In this document: positions 1 through 9,735 of the stretch, one piece after another
Position numbering within the stretch: position 1 is the stretch's first letter
Layout of the letters: every line of letters starts with the position of its first letter
Origin: Acinetobacter defluvii
Lineage (GTDB): Bacteria; Pseudomonadota; Gammaproteobacteria; Pseudomonadales; Moraxellaceae
DNA length: 64,000 nucleotides
Assembly: GCF_001704615.3 (NCBI RefSeq)
Contig: NZ_CP029397.2
Coordinates: forward strand, 2,914,001 to 2,978,000
Reading direction: 5' to 3'
Notes under the pieces: model-generated
The model's input: only the letters and a program-made list of their open reading frames with translations
What the model was told of the DNA's origin: nothing
Databases searched by the model: none
Made by a program: the position numbers and the translations under genes

Positions 1-1320
1 CGCTTGTTGTTCTTTCAATAAATCTTGGTAGCTCACTTCTGTATCAGATACTTTCGCAGCAGCCAAGATGTAATCTACAACTTGATCTTCTAAAACAACT
101 GCTTCGATTTGAGCACGTTGCTTTTCATCATTTTTGAAGTATTCGATCACTTCAGCAGGATCTTCATAAGAAGTTGCCATGTCTTCGATATACGCATCTA
201 CACGTGCAGCATCAACTTCAAGCTTAGCATCAGCTAAAATCTTGCTGACTAATACGCCAAGTTTAACTGATTTTTCAGCTTGTTCTTTGAATAAGTCATC
301 TGGAAGCATGCTGCTGTCAAATGCTTTTGCACCTTGCGCACCAAACTGTTGTGTGAACTGCTGAATCATTTGTTGACGTTGACGATCAATTTCTTGTGCA
401 ACCATCGCAGAAGGAAGTTCAACTTCATTTGCAGCAACAAGTGCATCAAACGCAGCAGATTTAACTTGATTACGAAGACCATTTTTCACTTCACGTTCCA
501 TATTTTTACGAACGTCAGCTTTTAATTTTTCAACGCCTTCTTCTTCAGTAATACCAAAGATTTGTAAGAATTCAGCATCAATTTCAGGAAGTTTTGGTTT
601 CTCAACCAATTTCACATTGATTTTAAATTGTGCTGCTTTACCTGCAAGGTTTTCAGCTTGGTAATCTTCAGGGAAAGTCACATCGATCACTTTCTCTTCG
701 CCTTTCTTCATACCGATGATGCCATCTTCGAAGCCAGGAATCATACGACCAGAACCTAATACTAGTTTAAAGTCTTCAGCCGCACCGCCTTCAAACTTCT
801 CACCGTCTACAGTTCCTTCAAAGTCGAAAGTCACTTGCATGTCTTTTTTCGCCATACCTTTGGTTTCAGCCCAAGTTTGACGTTGTTTTTGCAAGTTTTC
901 GAGCATTGTGTCGACATCTTTGTCATTCACTGACGTTGATTTACGTTCGATTTCTAAGCCGTCTAACGCATTTACAGTCACTTCAGGATAAACTTCTACA
1001 GTTGCTTCATAAACTAAAGCATCATCTTTATTTTCAACTTTTTCGATGTTTGGCATGCCAACAGCGTTAATTTTTTCTTGTTGAATTGCTTCAAACACCG
1101 TGTCACGAATGATGTCATTCACCACTTCTTGGTAAATGCCAGCACCATATTCACGACGAACAACGTTTACAGGAACTTTACCTGGACGGAAGCCGTTAAT
1201 CTTCACAGTTTTGGCAGTGCGTTTTAAACGAGCTTCGAATTGCTCATTCACACGGCTCGTCGGTACAGAAACATTTAAACGACGGGCAACGCCCGAAACC
1301 GCTTCAGAAGTTACTTGCAT
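1..1320 (-). CDS. tig: Trigger factor (ribosome-associated chaperone), 3' end off window
   Basis: Trigger factor binds the ribosome at the peptide exit and shields nascent chains. The frame is open from the ATG at 1320 to base 1 (440 codons), so only the last few residues lie outside. The ribosome-docking signature GFRPGKVP is at residues 43-50, the FKBP-type peptidyl-prolyl isomerase domain occupies roughly residues 160-245 (with [20 protein letters not shown]), and the rest is the helical C-terminal chaperone domain. Family length is about 430-445 residues, so almost all of it is present. In related genomes clpP and clpX follow tig; that would be off the left edge and cannot be seen. Confidence 0.97.
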   Translation of the reverse strand, partial: MQVTSEAVSGVARRLNVSVPTSRVNEQFEARLKRTAKTVKINGFRPGKVPVNVVRREYGAGIYQEVVNDIIRDTVFEAIQQEKINAVGMPNIEKVENKDDALVYEATVEVYPEVTVNALDGLEIERKSTSVNDKDVDTMLENLQKQRQTWAETKGMAKKDMQVTFDFEGTVDGEKFEGGAAEDFKLVLGSGRMIPGFEDGIIGMKKGEEKVIDVTFPEDYQAENLAGKAAQFKINVKLVEKPKLPEIDAEFLQIFGITEEEGVEKLKADVRKNMEREVKNGLRNQVKSAAFDALVAANEVELPSAMVAQEIDRQRQQMIQQFTQQFGAQGAKAFDSSMLPDDLFKEQAEKSVKLGVLVSKILADAKLEVDAARVDAYIEDMATSYEDPAEVIEYFKNDEKQRAQIEAVVLEDQVVDYILAAAKVSDTEVSYQDLLKEQQA

Positions 1321-1505
1321 GGCTTCCTCTATATAATAGTAGTTACAATTTAAAAAAGTGCCATATTATATGACAACTTTATAGATATACAAAATGTGGG
1401 TTATTTTAACCTCTAAATTAAAAATTTCTCTATATTTCTTTTCACTAATTTTCCAGATTCAATTCTTCTACATTTAGAAAAAACAATATACAAATTTATT
1501 GCAAA

Positions 1506-1520
1506 TAATAACAATTCTCA
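1506..1520 (+). promoter_or_regulatory. Fur-box-like site upstream of the first TonB receptor
   Basis: TAATAACAATTCTCA matches 11 of 15 positions of the 7-1-7 Fur consensus TGATAATCATTATCA, inside an AT-rich stretch about 85 bases before the receptor start. Its place upstream of an iron-siderophore-type receptor supports it. Fur control is inferred. Confidence 0.55.
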
Positions 1521-1603
1521 TTACTATTAAACTCAACTTTACGTAATTTTTTATTTTTCATTAACTTACTATTTTGATCTCGTCCAAGTATTGGAATTCT
1601 TTT

Positions 1604-3799
1604 ATGAGTAAATTCAACCTCCATCCTCTCACACTTGCACTGTTTGCTTTTAGCTCAAGCTTTGCCTATGCAGAAGCACAGCCTGCACCTCAAGAACCTG
1701 TGCAACAACTTGAAGCTGTGGTACTTACTGCATCAGGCTTTGAACAGAAATTGAAAAATGCACCTGCCAGTATCAGCGTGGTATCCAAAGAAGAAATAGA
1801 AAAGAAAAATGCCACATCGATTGCTGATTTATTGGTAGATGTACCTGGACTGGATATCCGTGATGGCGTCGGAAAAACTTCTGGTCTAAATATCAAAATG
1901 CGGGGCTTAGATGCACCTTATACTTTGATTTTGATTGACGGAAGACGTCAATCAACGTCTAGCGATGTCACGCCAAATGGTTTTGGTGAAACATCCACTG
2001 GCTATCTCCCCCCGATTGCCGCTATTGAACGTATTGAAGTGATTCGTGGACCAATGGCTACGCGTTATGGTTCTGAAGCGATGGGCGGTGTCATCAATAT
2101 CATTACCAAAAAAATAAGCGATGTGTGGCATGGCAATATCACATTGGGTGGCAATATCATGGAGCATACAGGCGAAGCAGATTCATGGAAATCTAGTTTT
2201 GTCGTAAATGGTCCAATTGTCCAAGATCGTTTAGGAATCCAGCTTCGCGGTAGCTATTTAGACCGTCAAAAATCAGAACGTATTCCGGGAACATCTGGTC
2301 GTGATCCTCGTCCGAGTGAAGCAGATAACTACGATTTTGGTACAAAACTCAGTCTAAAACTGAATGATCAAAATAGTCTTTGGACAGATGCCTTTCATTC
2401 CTCACAGACTTATCAAAATGATGATAATCGCTTAGGTACACAAGATACAGATAAAAAAGCCAATGGTTATCACGACCAGTTAAAGTTTAAACGTACTCAA
2501 TTCTCTGTCGGTCATGATGGTGATTATGCACTAGGTTCACTGAGATCATATGCAAGCCATACCACTACTGAAACGGTTGGACGTACTATTCCTACCAATA
2601 CCTTCCCGAATAATCTAAGTGCAGGTGCAGATCGTACTTTAGAAAATACAGATCTTGTTGTAGATACGCATTTCATTGCACCGATTGCCAATCATAAACT
2701 TACTGTTGGTGCTGAATATAAAGAATCAACTGTTGCAGATGATATTGCAGGCATAGGGTCAGAGTTCAAAAAGGATTCTTGGTCTTTATATGCTGAAAAT
2801 GAATGGAAAATGCTCAATAATTTAAGATTAACTCTAGGTGGTCGTTTTGAGGAGCATAGCGGATTTGGCGGACATTTCAGCCCACGTGCTTATTTGGTAT
2901 GGAATGCCAATAATGCCATTACCCTAAAAGGTGGTGTAAGCACAGGTTATAAAGCACCTTCTGCCAAAGATTTATACAATGGTATCATCAGCGTCGGTGG
3001 ACAAGGCACCAGTTTTGGAATTGGCTCTCCCAACCTAAAACCTGAAGAATCAACCAACTATGAACTTGGTTTTTATTTTAACCAAGGCGATCTCGACTTC
3101 TCTACCACTGTATTTCATACCAAAATCAAAGACCGTTTTACCAATGGTCCTGAATTACTCAACTGTTATTATGTAGACAAAGATGGTACTCAGCCGAATT
3201 TAGCAAATCCGAGCTGCGTCAGTTTTGGTTCACATATTACCCAACAAGCATTCTCACAAAAAACCAATGCCGATGAAGCAAAATCTGAAGGCGTAGAGGT
3301 CAGTATGAAATATAGTGTCCTACCTGAGTGGGATATACAAACCGCCTATACGTATATGGAAACTGAGATTACGAAAGGTAAAGACAAAGGTAATGCACTA
3401 AGTAATGTCCCTAAAAATGCTTTTAACACTACATCAACCTGGCATATCAATGACCAGTTTGATTTATGGTTACAACATGAATATAAATCAAGCCGTACTC
3501 GCTATGACACTGCACAAACGCCAGGGACAGATGCTGCAACGATTTATGAATTAACAGGCAATAAACTTAAAGGCTATAACTTATTTAATTTAGGTGCAAG
3601 CTACACAGTGAATGACCAATTACGCTTCAATGGCGCTATTAACAATCTATTAGATAAAGACTTTGCAGGAAATCAAACTTATATCAACGCAAAAGGTGAA
3701 CTCGCAACTGCTTATGACTATATGTCAATTAGTTCAGGCATGGATGGTACTTATTTACCTGGAAGAAACTTCTGGCTATCGGTTTCCTATGATTTCTAA
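1604..3799 (+). CDS. TonB-dependent outer-membrane receptor, FepA/CirA/PirA-like
   Basis: Outer-membrane TonB-dependent receptor of 731 residues, probably for a ferric catechol siderophore. It has a signal peptide ending near AYA (residues 21-23), a TonB-box-like segment LEAVVLTASG (36-45), a plug domain with NAPASISVVSKEEI and IERIEVIRGPMATRYG, and a long beta-barrel ending in the aromatic SVSYDF. Two close cysteines in the barrel (LLNC ... PSC) could form a loop disulphide. ATG 1604 is chosen over the upstream in-frame TTG 1574 because it starts a proper signal peptide. A Fur-like site lies upstream and a strong hairpin downstream. The plug resembles FepA/IrgA/CirA rather than the Fiu-like receptors that follow; a PirA-type role is possible but not proven by sequence alone. 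Confidence 0.9.
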   Translation: MSKFNLHPLTLALFAFSSSFAYAEAQPAPQEPVQQLEAVVLTASGFEQKLKNAPASISVVSKEEIEKKNATSIADLLVDVPGLDIRDGVGKTSGLNIKMRGLDAPYTLILIDGRRQSTSSDVTPNGFGETSTGYLPPIAAIERIEVIRGPMATRYGSEAMGGVINIITKKISDVWHGNITLGGNIMEHTGEADSWKSSFVVNGPIVQDRLGIQLRGSYLDRQKSERIPGTSGRDPRPSEADNYDFGTKLSLKLNDQNSLWTDAFHSSQTYQNDDNRLGTQDTDKKANGYHDQLKFKRTQFSVGHDGDYALGSLRSYASHTTTETVGRTIPTNTFPNNLSAGADRTLENTDLVVDTHFIAPIANHKLTVGAEYKESTVADDIAGIGSEFKKDSWSLYAENEWKMLNNLRLTLGGRFEEHSGFGGHFSPRAYLVWNANNAITLKGGVSTGYKAPSAKDLYNGIISVGGQGTSFGIGSPNLKPEESTNYELGFYFNQGDLDFSTTVFHTKIKDRFTNGPELLNCYYVDKDGTQPNLANPSCVSFGSHITQQAFSQKTNADEAKSEGVEVSMKYSVLPEWDIQTAYTYMETEITKGKDKGNALSNVPKNAFNTTSTWHINDQFDLWLQHEYKSSRTRYDTAQTPGTDAATIYELTGNKLKGYNLFNLGASYTVNDQLRFNGAINNLLDKDFAGNQTYINAKGELATAYDYMSISSGMDGTYLPGRNFWLSVSYDF

Positions 3800-3813
3800 T
3801 TCATAAAACCAAT

Positions 3814-3841
3814 AAAAAACCCTTCTTTAAAAGGGTTTTTT
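3814..3841 (+). terminator. Rho-independent terminator after first receptor
   Basis: A 10-bp stem (AAAAACCCTT / AAGGGTTTTT) with a 6-base loop runs into T's, 16 bases after the stop codon. Confidence 0.85.
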
Positions 3842-3956
3842 ATTTAACAAATAAATCAACCACTTAATAAAGTAAAGCAATTAAATAGATTCTATTTACA
3901 AATTACCATCATTAAATTCATTGTTAAAACCAATTATAAAGAATAGTTAAAACAAA

Positions 3957-3971
3957 TAAGAATTATTATTA
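3957..3971 (+). promoter_or_regulatory. Fur-box-like site upstream of second receptor
   Basis: TAAGAATTATTATTA matches 11 of 15 positions of TGATAATCATTATCA and lies 38 bases before the start codon at 4010, where a repressor would overlap the promoter or initial transcript. Confidence 0.55.
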
Positions 3972-4009
3972 TTCGCATACAAATTTGCATTCATCTCCAG
4001 TGAGTCGTC

Positions 4010-6313
4010 ATGTCATTTATTAAGTCACGTAAAAAGGTCGTTGTTTCTGCCCTTGCCTCTTCTTTATCCGTCATCGCAACAAGCGCAATTGCACAAGAAG
4101 AATCAGTTCAACAACTCCCTACTATTCATGCACAAGCTCACGCAACAAAAAAAGACAGCTTAAAAGTGGATGAATCTGCCAATTCTAAATTTGTAGCACC
4201 TCTGTTAGATACACCAAAATCTGTTTCTGTTATCTCAAAAAAATTAATTGAAGATACGAAAGTTGCAACACTTGCAGATGCACTGCGTACAGTTCCAGGC
4301 ATTACTTTAGGTGCAGGTGAAGGCGGTAACCCAAATGGCGACCGTCCATTTATTCGTGGTTATAACTCTGAAAGCTCAATGTATATTGATGGTGTGCGTA
4401 ATTCAACATCACAAAACCGTGAAATGTTCGCAGTCGAACAAGTTGAAGTCACCAAAGGCTCTGCTTCTGCAATGGGTGGAGCAGGTACTTCAGGCGGTAG
4501 TATCAACATGATTTCTAAAGTTGCGAAAAAAGGTGACTTTTTAGAAGGTTCTGTTGCAGGTGGTACTGATAACTATCAACGTATTACTTTAGATGGAAAT
4601 AAAAATTTTGGTAATGGCATTGCGGCACGTGTTGCTGTCATGGGACATCACAACAATAAAGCAGGTCAAGGTGATGATGCTTCTGAATACAAACGTGCAG
4701 GGATTGCGCCAAGCATTAGCTTTGGTTTAGATACCCCAACACGTGCGACTTTAAGTTATTACTACTTAAAAACCGACGACACGCCTGATTCAGGTGTTCC
4801 ATATCAATATGATGTTGTTAAAAAAGCGACTGTTGGTAAACCAGTAGATGTGAAACAAGGCATTTATTATGGTTGGTTAGATCGTGATTTCCAAAAACAA
4901 GAAAATCAAGCAGGTACGATTAAATTAGAACATGATTTAACAGACAATATTACAATCAGTAATACAGCCGTATATAACAAATCTAAAAACAACTACTTAT
5001 GGACGCAACCTGATGACAGTCAAGGTAACATTGTAAATGGAGAAGTGTGGCGTCGTCTAAATACCAATTTAACGAGTACTGACAGTTTTACTGACCAACT
5101 TGCTTTAACTGGTAAATTCAATACGGGTGCGTTCACACATAAATTTAATGTGGGTGCAGAATATGCAAAACAAGATTCTGATCGTGGTGGAAATTTAGTT
5201 ACAGACCCAAATACTTCTGTAATCGGCGGTAGCGGTACAAATAATGCATGTTCACTTGTAAACTCAAATGGTTGGTGTACAGATCTCAACAGTCCAAACT
5301 CTCGTGATCCATGGTTAGGTAAGATTACAGCCAATCCAAATGTCATGAATATTACTTCTACAACTCAATCTATTTATGCATTAGATAATATTGAAATCAC
5401 ACCACAATGGTTGCTTGATTTAGGTGTCCGTTGGGACAAATTTGAAACAGAGATGAATTATAAGAAAGACAATGGTTCGGGTACTTCTGCTGTTAAAGCA
5501 GGAACACATTATAGCTCAGACAATGATTTCTTTAATTATCAAGCAGGTGTAACATTTAAACCTGTAGAAAATGGTTCAATCTACGCAAGTTTTGCAACTT
5601 CTGCTAACCCTGTAGGTGTAGATGCTGGTGATGGTTCTGAAGGAATTAGCGTTCCAGGACGTAACACAACTGATGAACAAGCACGTACTATTAACAACTT
5701 AAAACCAGAAGAAGTGAAAACTTATGAAATTGGCACAAAATGGGATGTATTTGGCGATAAGCTCAACTTAACTGCTGCTATTTTCCGTACTGAAAAAGAA
5801 AATACCCGTGCCTTAGATACTGATGGATTTACTCGCAACATTGGCGAAACACGTGTAGATGGTATTGAACTTGGAGCAAATGGTAACCTCACCGAAAAAT
5901 GGGCAATTTCAGTTGGCTATACTTATTTAGACAGCGAAATTGTAGATGCTGGTTTTGTTAAAAATACAGATGGTTCATATTCTGCTAGCCCAACAAATGG
6001 CAATCAAGTGCAAAACGTAGCCAAAAACTCTGCGACACTTTGGACAACTTACCAAGTACTTCCTCAATTAACAATTGGTGCTGGTGCTTTAGGTATGGAT
6101 AAAGTCTATGGCGATGCTGCAAACACTAAATTTGTTCCGGGTTATGTCCGTTACGATGCCATGGCTCGCTATGATGTAAACAAACAAGTGAATGTTCAAT
6201 TAAATGTAAACAACCTTTCTGACAAACGTTATTTTACTAAAGCGTATGCTTCACACTATGCAACTGAAGCTGAAGGACGTAATGCGGTATTGTCTTTAAA
6301 TTTCAAGTATTAA
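4010..6313 (+). CDS. TonB-dependent catecholate siderophore receptor, Fiu-like
   Basis: Receptor of 767 residues. The signal peptide ends near SAIA (residue 28). It is followed by QLPTIHAQA, which has the LPxIxAxA form typical of Fiu/PiuA-type TonB boxes, and a plug domain with LLDTPKSVSVISKKLI, LRTVPGITL, RPFIRGYNSESSMYIDGVR and VEQVEVTKGSASAMGG. The barrel ends NLSDKRYFTKAY ... LSLNFKY. The family imports monomeric catechol-iron complexes across the outer membrane using TonB-ExbB-ExbD, which is encoded at 29827-31711. It is clearly related to the next gene (6684), so the two are paralogues, but divergent enough to differ in ligand. It has its own Fur-like site and terminator. Confidence 0.9.
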   Translation: MSFIKSRKKVVVSALASSLSVIATSAIAQEESVQQLPTIHAQAHATKKDSLKVDESANSKFVAPLLDTPKSVSVISKKLIEDTKVATLADALRTVPGITLGAGEGGNPNGDRPFIRGYNSESSMYIDGVRNSTSQNREMFAVEQVEVTKGSASAMGGAGTSGGSINMISKVAKKGDFLEGSVAGGTDNYQRITLDGNKNFGNGIAARVAVMGHHNNKAGQGDDASEYKRAGIAPSISFGLDTPTRATLSYYYLKTDDTPDSGVPYQYDVVKKATVGKPVDVKQGIYYGWLDRDFQKQENQAGTIKLEHDLTDNITISNTAVYNKSKNNYLWTQPDDSQGNIVNGEVWRRLNTNLTSTDSFTDQLALTGKFNTGAFTHKFNVGAEYAKQDSDRGGNLVTDPNTSVIGGSGTNNACSLVNSNGWCTDLNSPNSRDPWLGKITANPNVMNITSTTQSIYALDNIEITPQWLLDLGVRWDKFETEMNYKKDNGSGTSAVKAGTHYSSDNDFFNYQAGVTFKPVENGSIYASFATSANPVGVDAGDGSEGISVPGRNTTDEQARTINNLKPEEVKTYEIGTKWDVFGDKLNLTAAIFRTEKENTRALDTDGFTRNIGETRVDGIELGANGNLTEKWAISVGYTYLDSEIVDAGFVKNTDGSYSASPTNGNQVQNVAKNSATLWTTYQVLPQLTIGAGALGMDKVYGDAANTKFVPGYVRYDAMARYDVNKQVNVQLNVNNLSDKRYFTKAYASHYATEAEGRNAVLSLNFKY

Positions 6314-6351
6314 GTTCAGTATAAATCCATAGTTTTTATGCGAAATCTTTA

Positions 6352-6385
6352 AATAAAATAGTCACTTTTGAGTGGCTATTTTATT
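6352..6385 (+). terminator. Hairpin terminator after second receptor
   Basis: Arms AATAAAATAGTCAC and GTGGCTATTTTATT pair over 14 bp with one G-T wobble and a 6-base loop, 38 bases after the stop codon. This separates the two receptor genes into independent transcripts. Confidence 0.85.
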
Positions 6386-6556
6386 GTGTATAAAATAAAT
6401 TTCGGCATCTATATCTACCCTTTCATTCATAAATCAAGTTTATACCATTCAATAAATTACCTTTATTTTTCAATCGTTTTAATAGATTAACTTTTAATTT
6501 TTTAACATTTTTATCTGTATTTTTTCATAGAAAATAATATTTTTAGGTATTGTTAT

Positions 6557-6571
6557 TAATAATCATTATCA
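6557..6571 (+). promoter_or_regulatory. Strong Fur box upstream of third receptor
   Basis: TAATAATCATTATCA matches 14 of 15 positions of the Fur consensus TGATAATCATTATCA and continues into a second half-site-like run (AATATTATTCTCATC). This is the best Fur site in the window. The 370-base gap 6314-6683 holds this site and the preceding terminator and no gene that I can see. Confidence 0.8.
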
Positions 6572-6683
6572 ATATTATTCTCATCAATTATTTACACCTT
6601 GTAACATACCCCACAACTTTACTGCACATTTTGATTGCAATCCCCCCAAGCAATCAGAACCCCAACTTTATTAGGAATTTAAA

Positions 6684-8945
6684 ATGTCACCTATCCTAAG
6701 CCGTAAACATAAGACAATGCCACAACTTGTGGCTTTAGCCGCATCCTTGCCTTTTTTGACGCATGCAGAAAATGTGAGGGAAGATCAGGTTGTACAACTT
6801 CCTAAAATTGAAGCCACCGCACATGCAAATAAGAAAACAGAAAGTTATAAAGCTAATGCTCTTCACTCGCCTAAATATACGCAAGCGCTAGTTGATACAC
6901 CTCAAACCATTTCCGTCATCAAAAAAGAACTCTTACAAGAACAAGGTGCAACATCTTTAGTCGAAGCACTACGCAATACCCCCGGCATTACCCTGCAACT
7001 GGGTGAAAATGGCAATACCAGTGCTGGTGATGCCTTCCAAATGCGAGGATTTTCTACCCAAACATCAACGTATGTTGATGATATCCGTGATGTCGGCGCT
7101 ATCAGTCGTGATGTATTTAATCTTGATCAAATTGAAGTGGTCAAAGGTCCTTCTGGCTCAGAAGCAGGACGTGGTTCTGCATCAGGCTATATCAATCTGG
7201 TCAGCAAACTGCCTAATTTAAAAAATACTCGCTCAATTTCAGCAACCTACAATACTGCCGAGCATGCACGTCTATCTGCAGACATCAACCAAGCTATAAA
7301 TGACAATACTGCGGTACGTCTAAATATCATGGGACAAGAGGGTGGAATCGAAGGTCGTGATTATATTGAAAATAATAGTTATGCGATTGCGCCAGCCATT
7401 GCATTTGGATTAGATACTGACACACGTTTTTATTTATATTCGCAACATACTCGTCAGCGCAACATTCCAGATGGGGGTATTCCTACGATTGGAATGCAGG
7501 GCTTTTGGAATGCTGATTCTGATTTAGCCCAAGCACCTAAAGTGGATCGTGAAAATTATTATGGTCACAAAGATGATCATGAAGATGTGGATGCTAATAT
7601 GCTGACAGCAAAAATAGAAACTGATCTCGCTGAAAATCTTAAATTTACCAATATTTCCCGTTTCGGTAAAACTGAGATGAATCGTGTATTGACTGGGATC
7701 AACGCTTTAAATCGAAATAACTCGAACAATCCTGCCAACTGGACTGTCAGCCGTTCTCGTCAAGGTGTCGATCAAGAAAATAAAATCTTGGCAAATCAAT
7801 CAACTATAAACTGGAATATTCAAACAGGCGTCATCGAACATGCGGTTGTAGCTGGAGTGGAGCTTATCCAAGAACAACAACACAGCAAAGCGCGATCAGC
7901 ACAGATTCCGGGTCAAAAAGCGCCCTCACCTGTCGCAAGTCTTTATCATCCTCATCGTGAGGATAGTGTTCCAAATGTTGCAGCGAATGGTGGTTTTAGC
8001 AAGGGTCAAACAGATACCGCTGCAGTTTATTTATTTGATACTTTAAAATTTGGTGAACGTTTTCAAATCAATACAGGACTTCGTGCGGACTACTATGAAA
8101 CCAATTTTAATGGCTTAAGCGTGAGTACCAATGCTGACACTTTAGCCGTTACATATACACCAGCCGATCTTCGTGCGCACGATACATTGATCAGTTGGAA
8201 ACTGGGTGGTTTATTTAAACCTACCGCAAAAAGTAGTGTGTATGCGTCTTATGCGAAATCTCTCACGCCTCCAGGCAGTGCCAATTTCAGCCTTTCAGCG
8301 GAAGGAATCAACAGCGCCGCAGCCAAACCTCAAGAGACCCATCATTATGAAGTAGGGACAAAATGGGACTTGCTGAATGATCAACTTGCATTAACCGCAG
8401 CAGCCTATTATACCGAAAATGAAAATCAGTTTACCCAAGATGCCATTACACGAGAATCCATTCAAGAAGGTAAAACGACTGTTAAAGGTGTAGAGTTGGG
8501 TGCAGTGGGTCAAATTAGCGATGCATGGAATATTTCAGCAGGCATTGCCCACATGAAAACAGAACAAGAAGATCAGCTCAGCATCAATGCAACAACGGGA
8601 GCAATTACCAAAACCAATCATGTTCGTTGGTCACCAGAATGGACTGCAAGTTTATGGTCAACCTATACACTCAAAGGCTTAAAAGTAGGTGTTGGCGCAC
8701 GTTATGTAGATGAGCAAAAACGTGTCATTACCGATAGTACAGCACTCGCCAATATGCCATCCATTCCGAGCTATGTGGTCTTTGATGCTTTAGTGGGTTA
8801 TAGCTTCAATAAAAATGCCTCTATAAATTTAAATATTTACAACATCGCAGACAAAGACTACATCAGCACGTTAAATAATGGTGGTGGTCGTGTCATTATG
8901 GGACAGCCTCGTTCGGCAGCATTGACCTTGAATTATAACTTCTAA
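6684..8945 (+). CDS. piuA: TonB-dependent siderophore receptor, PiuA/Fiu-like
   Basis: Receptor of 753 residues with signal peptide (cleavage near THA, residue 27), TonB box region QLPKIEATA, plug domain (LVDTPQTISVIKKELL, LRNTPGITLQLGENGNTSAG, MRGFSTQTSTYVDDIRDVG, LDQIEVVKGPSGSEAGRGS) and a barrel ending in TLNYNF. The GENGNTSAGD and GRGSASGYIN motifs are characteristic of the Fiu/PiuA branch, and the gene lies directly upstream of piuC/ybiX as in E. coli fiu-ybiX and Pseudomonas piuA-piuC. An AGGAA ribosome site (6673-6677) precedes the ATG. The name piuA rests on this synteny. In other bacteria this branch takes up catechol-conjugated antibiotics such as cefiderocol (established knowledge, not shown here). 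Confidence 0.9.
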   Translation: MSPILSRKHKTMPQLVALAASLPFLTHAENVREDQVVQLPKIEATAHANKKTESYKANALHSPKYTQALVDTPQTISVIKKELLQEQGATSLVEALRNTPGITLQLGENGNTSAGDAFQMRGFSTQTSTYVDDIRDVGAISRDVFNLDQIEVVKGPSGSEAGRGSASGYINLVSKLPNLKNTRSISATYNTAEHARLSADINQAINDNTAVRLNIMGQEGGIEGRDYIENNSYAIAPAIAFGLDTDTRFYLYSQHTRQRNIPDGGIPTIGMQGFWNADSDLAQAPKVDRENYYGHKDDHEDVDANMLTAKIETDLAENLKFTNISRFGKTEMNRVLTGINALNRNNSNNPANWTVSRSRQGVDQENKILANQSTINWNIQTGVIEHAVVAGVELIQEQQHSKARSAQIPGQKAPSPVASLYHPHREDSVPNVAANGGFSKGQTDTAAVYLFDTLKFGERFQINTGLRADYYETNFNGLSVSTNADTLAVTYTPADLRAHDTLISWKLGGLFKPTAKSSVYASYAKSLTPPGSANFSLSAEGINSAAAKPQETHHYEVGTKWDLLNDQLALTAAAYYTENENQFTQDAITRESIQEGKTTVKGVELGAVGQISDAWNISAGIAHMKTEQEDQLSINATTGAITKTNHVRWSPEWTASLWSTYTLKGLKVGVGARYVDEQKRVITDSTALANMPSIPSYVVFDALVGYSFNKNASINLNIYNIADKDYISTLNNGGGRVIMGQPRSAALTLNYNF

Positions 8946-8976
8946 ATTTCCACCAAATTGAGATTTAGTTGCCTTC

Positions 8977-9013
8977 TAAAAAGTAGTACATTGTGAATGT
9001 GTACTACTTTTTA
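8977..9013 (+). terminator. Hairpin between piuA and piuC
   Basis: AAAAGTAGTACA pairs with TGTACTACTTTT (12 bp), followed by T's. It lies between the receptor and the dioxygenase gene, so piuC is either transcribed by read-through or from a weak promoter in the 38 bases that remain. Confidence 0.8.
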
Positions 9014-9051
9014 TTGATACACCAAATTGTGCCAAAGAGTGATGAAATCTA

Positions 9052-9735
9052 ATGATGCTACATATCCCTGAAGTTTTGAGTAAACAGCAAGTTTTGGAGT
9101 TTAGAAAATTACTGGAAGATGAAAAGCTTTGGGTAAATGGTAAAATCAGTGCAGGCGCACAAGCACAACACATTAAAAATAATTTACAAGTGGATGTTCA
9201 ACACGATGTTTATCAGAGCATTTCCACACAAATTTTAGCCGCCTTAAAACAAAATCTTTTAGTTCAATCTGCTGGGCTGCCGAAACACATTTTACAACCT
9301 ATGCTTAACTGTTACCAAGATTCAGGCAATTATGGCAATCATGTAGACAATGCGGTGCAATTTTCATCGCTTACAGGGCAAATGATTCGCACCGATGTTT
9401 CTATGACCGTATTTTTATCAGAACCTGATGAATATGAAGGTGGTGAGCTGATTGTTGAAGATAATTATGGCTGTCATGAAGTCAAACTTGATGCAGGTGA
9501 TGTGATTCTCTACCCTGCCACCAGTTTACATCGAGTTGAACCTGTGACGTCAGGTAAACGTATTGCAGCTTTTACATGGATGCAAAGTATGGTCAAAGAT
9601 GATTGGCAACGCACCACCCTGTTTAATCTCGACATGACGATTATCAAGCTGCGTCAGCAATTAGGAGATTCAGAAGAAGTACTGAGTTTGACGCATCATT
9701 ATCATAATTTGCTACGTCAGTGGGGCGACTTATGA
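9052..9735 (+). CDS. piuC: Fe(II)/2-oxoglutarate-dependent PKHD-type hydroxylase
   Basis: A 227-residue protein closely matching E. coli YbiX / Pseudomonas PiuC in length and motif order. It is a cytoplasmic Fe(II)- and 2-oxoglutarate-dependent dioxygenase whose substrate is not established. The iron triad is visible as H97-x-D99 (NHVDNAV) and H160 (SLHRVEP), with R170 placed to bind 2-oxoglutarate. Conserved flanks include YEGGELIVEDNYG and ILYPATSLH. Two ATGs are adjacent (9052, 9055); the first is used as in YbiX. The stop codon overlaps the next start (ATGA), so the pair is translationally coupled. Its place next to iron receptors suggests a role in siderophore or iron metabolism. Confidence 0.93.
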   Translation: MMLHIPEVLSKQQVLEFRKLLEDEKLWVNGKISAGAQAQHIKNNLQVDVQHDVYQSISTQILAALKQNLLVQSAGLPKHILQPMLNCYQDSGNYGNHVDNAVQFSSLTGQMIRTDVSMTVFLSEPDEYEGGELIVEDNYGCHEVKLDAGDVILYPATSLHRVEPVTSGKRIAAFTWMQSMVKDDWQRTTLFNLDMTIIKLRQQLGDSEEVLSLTHHYHNLLRQWGDL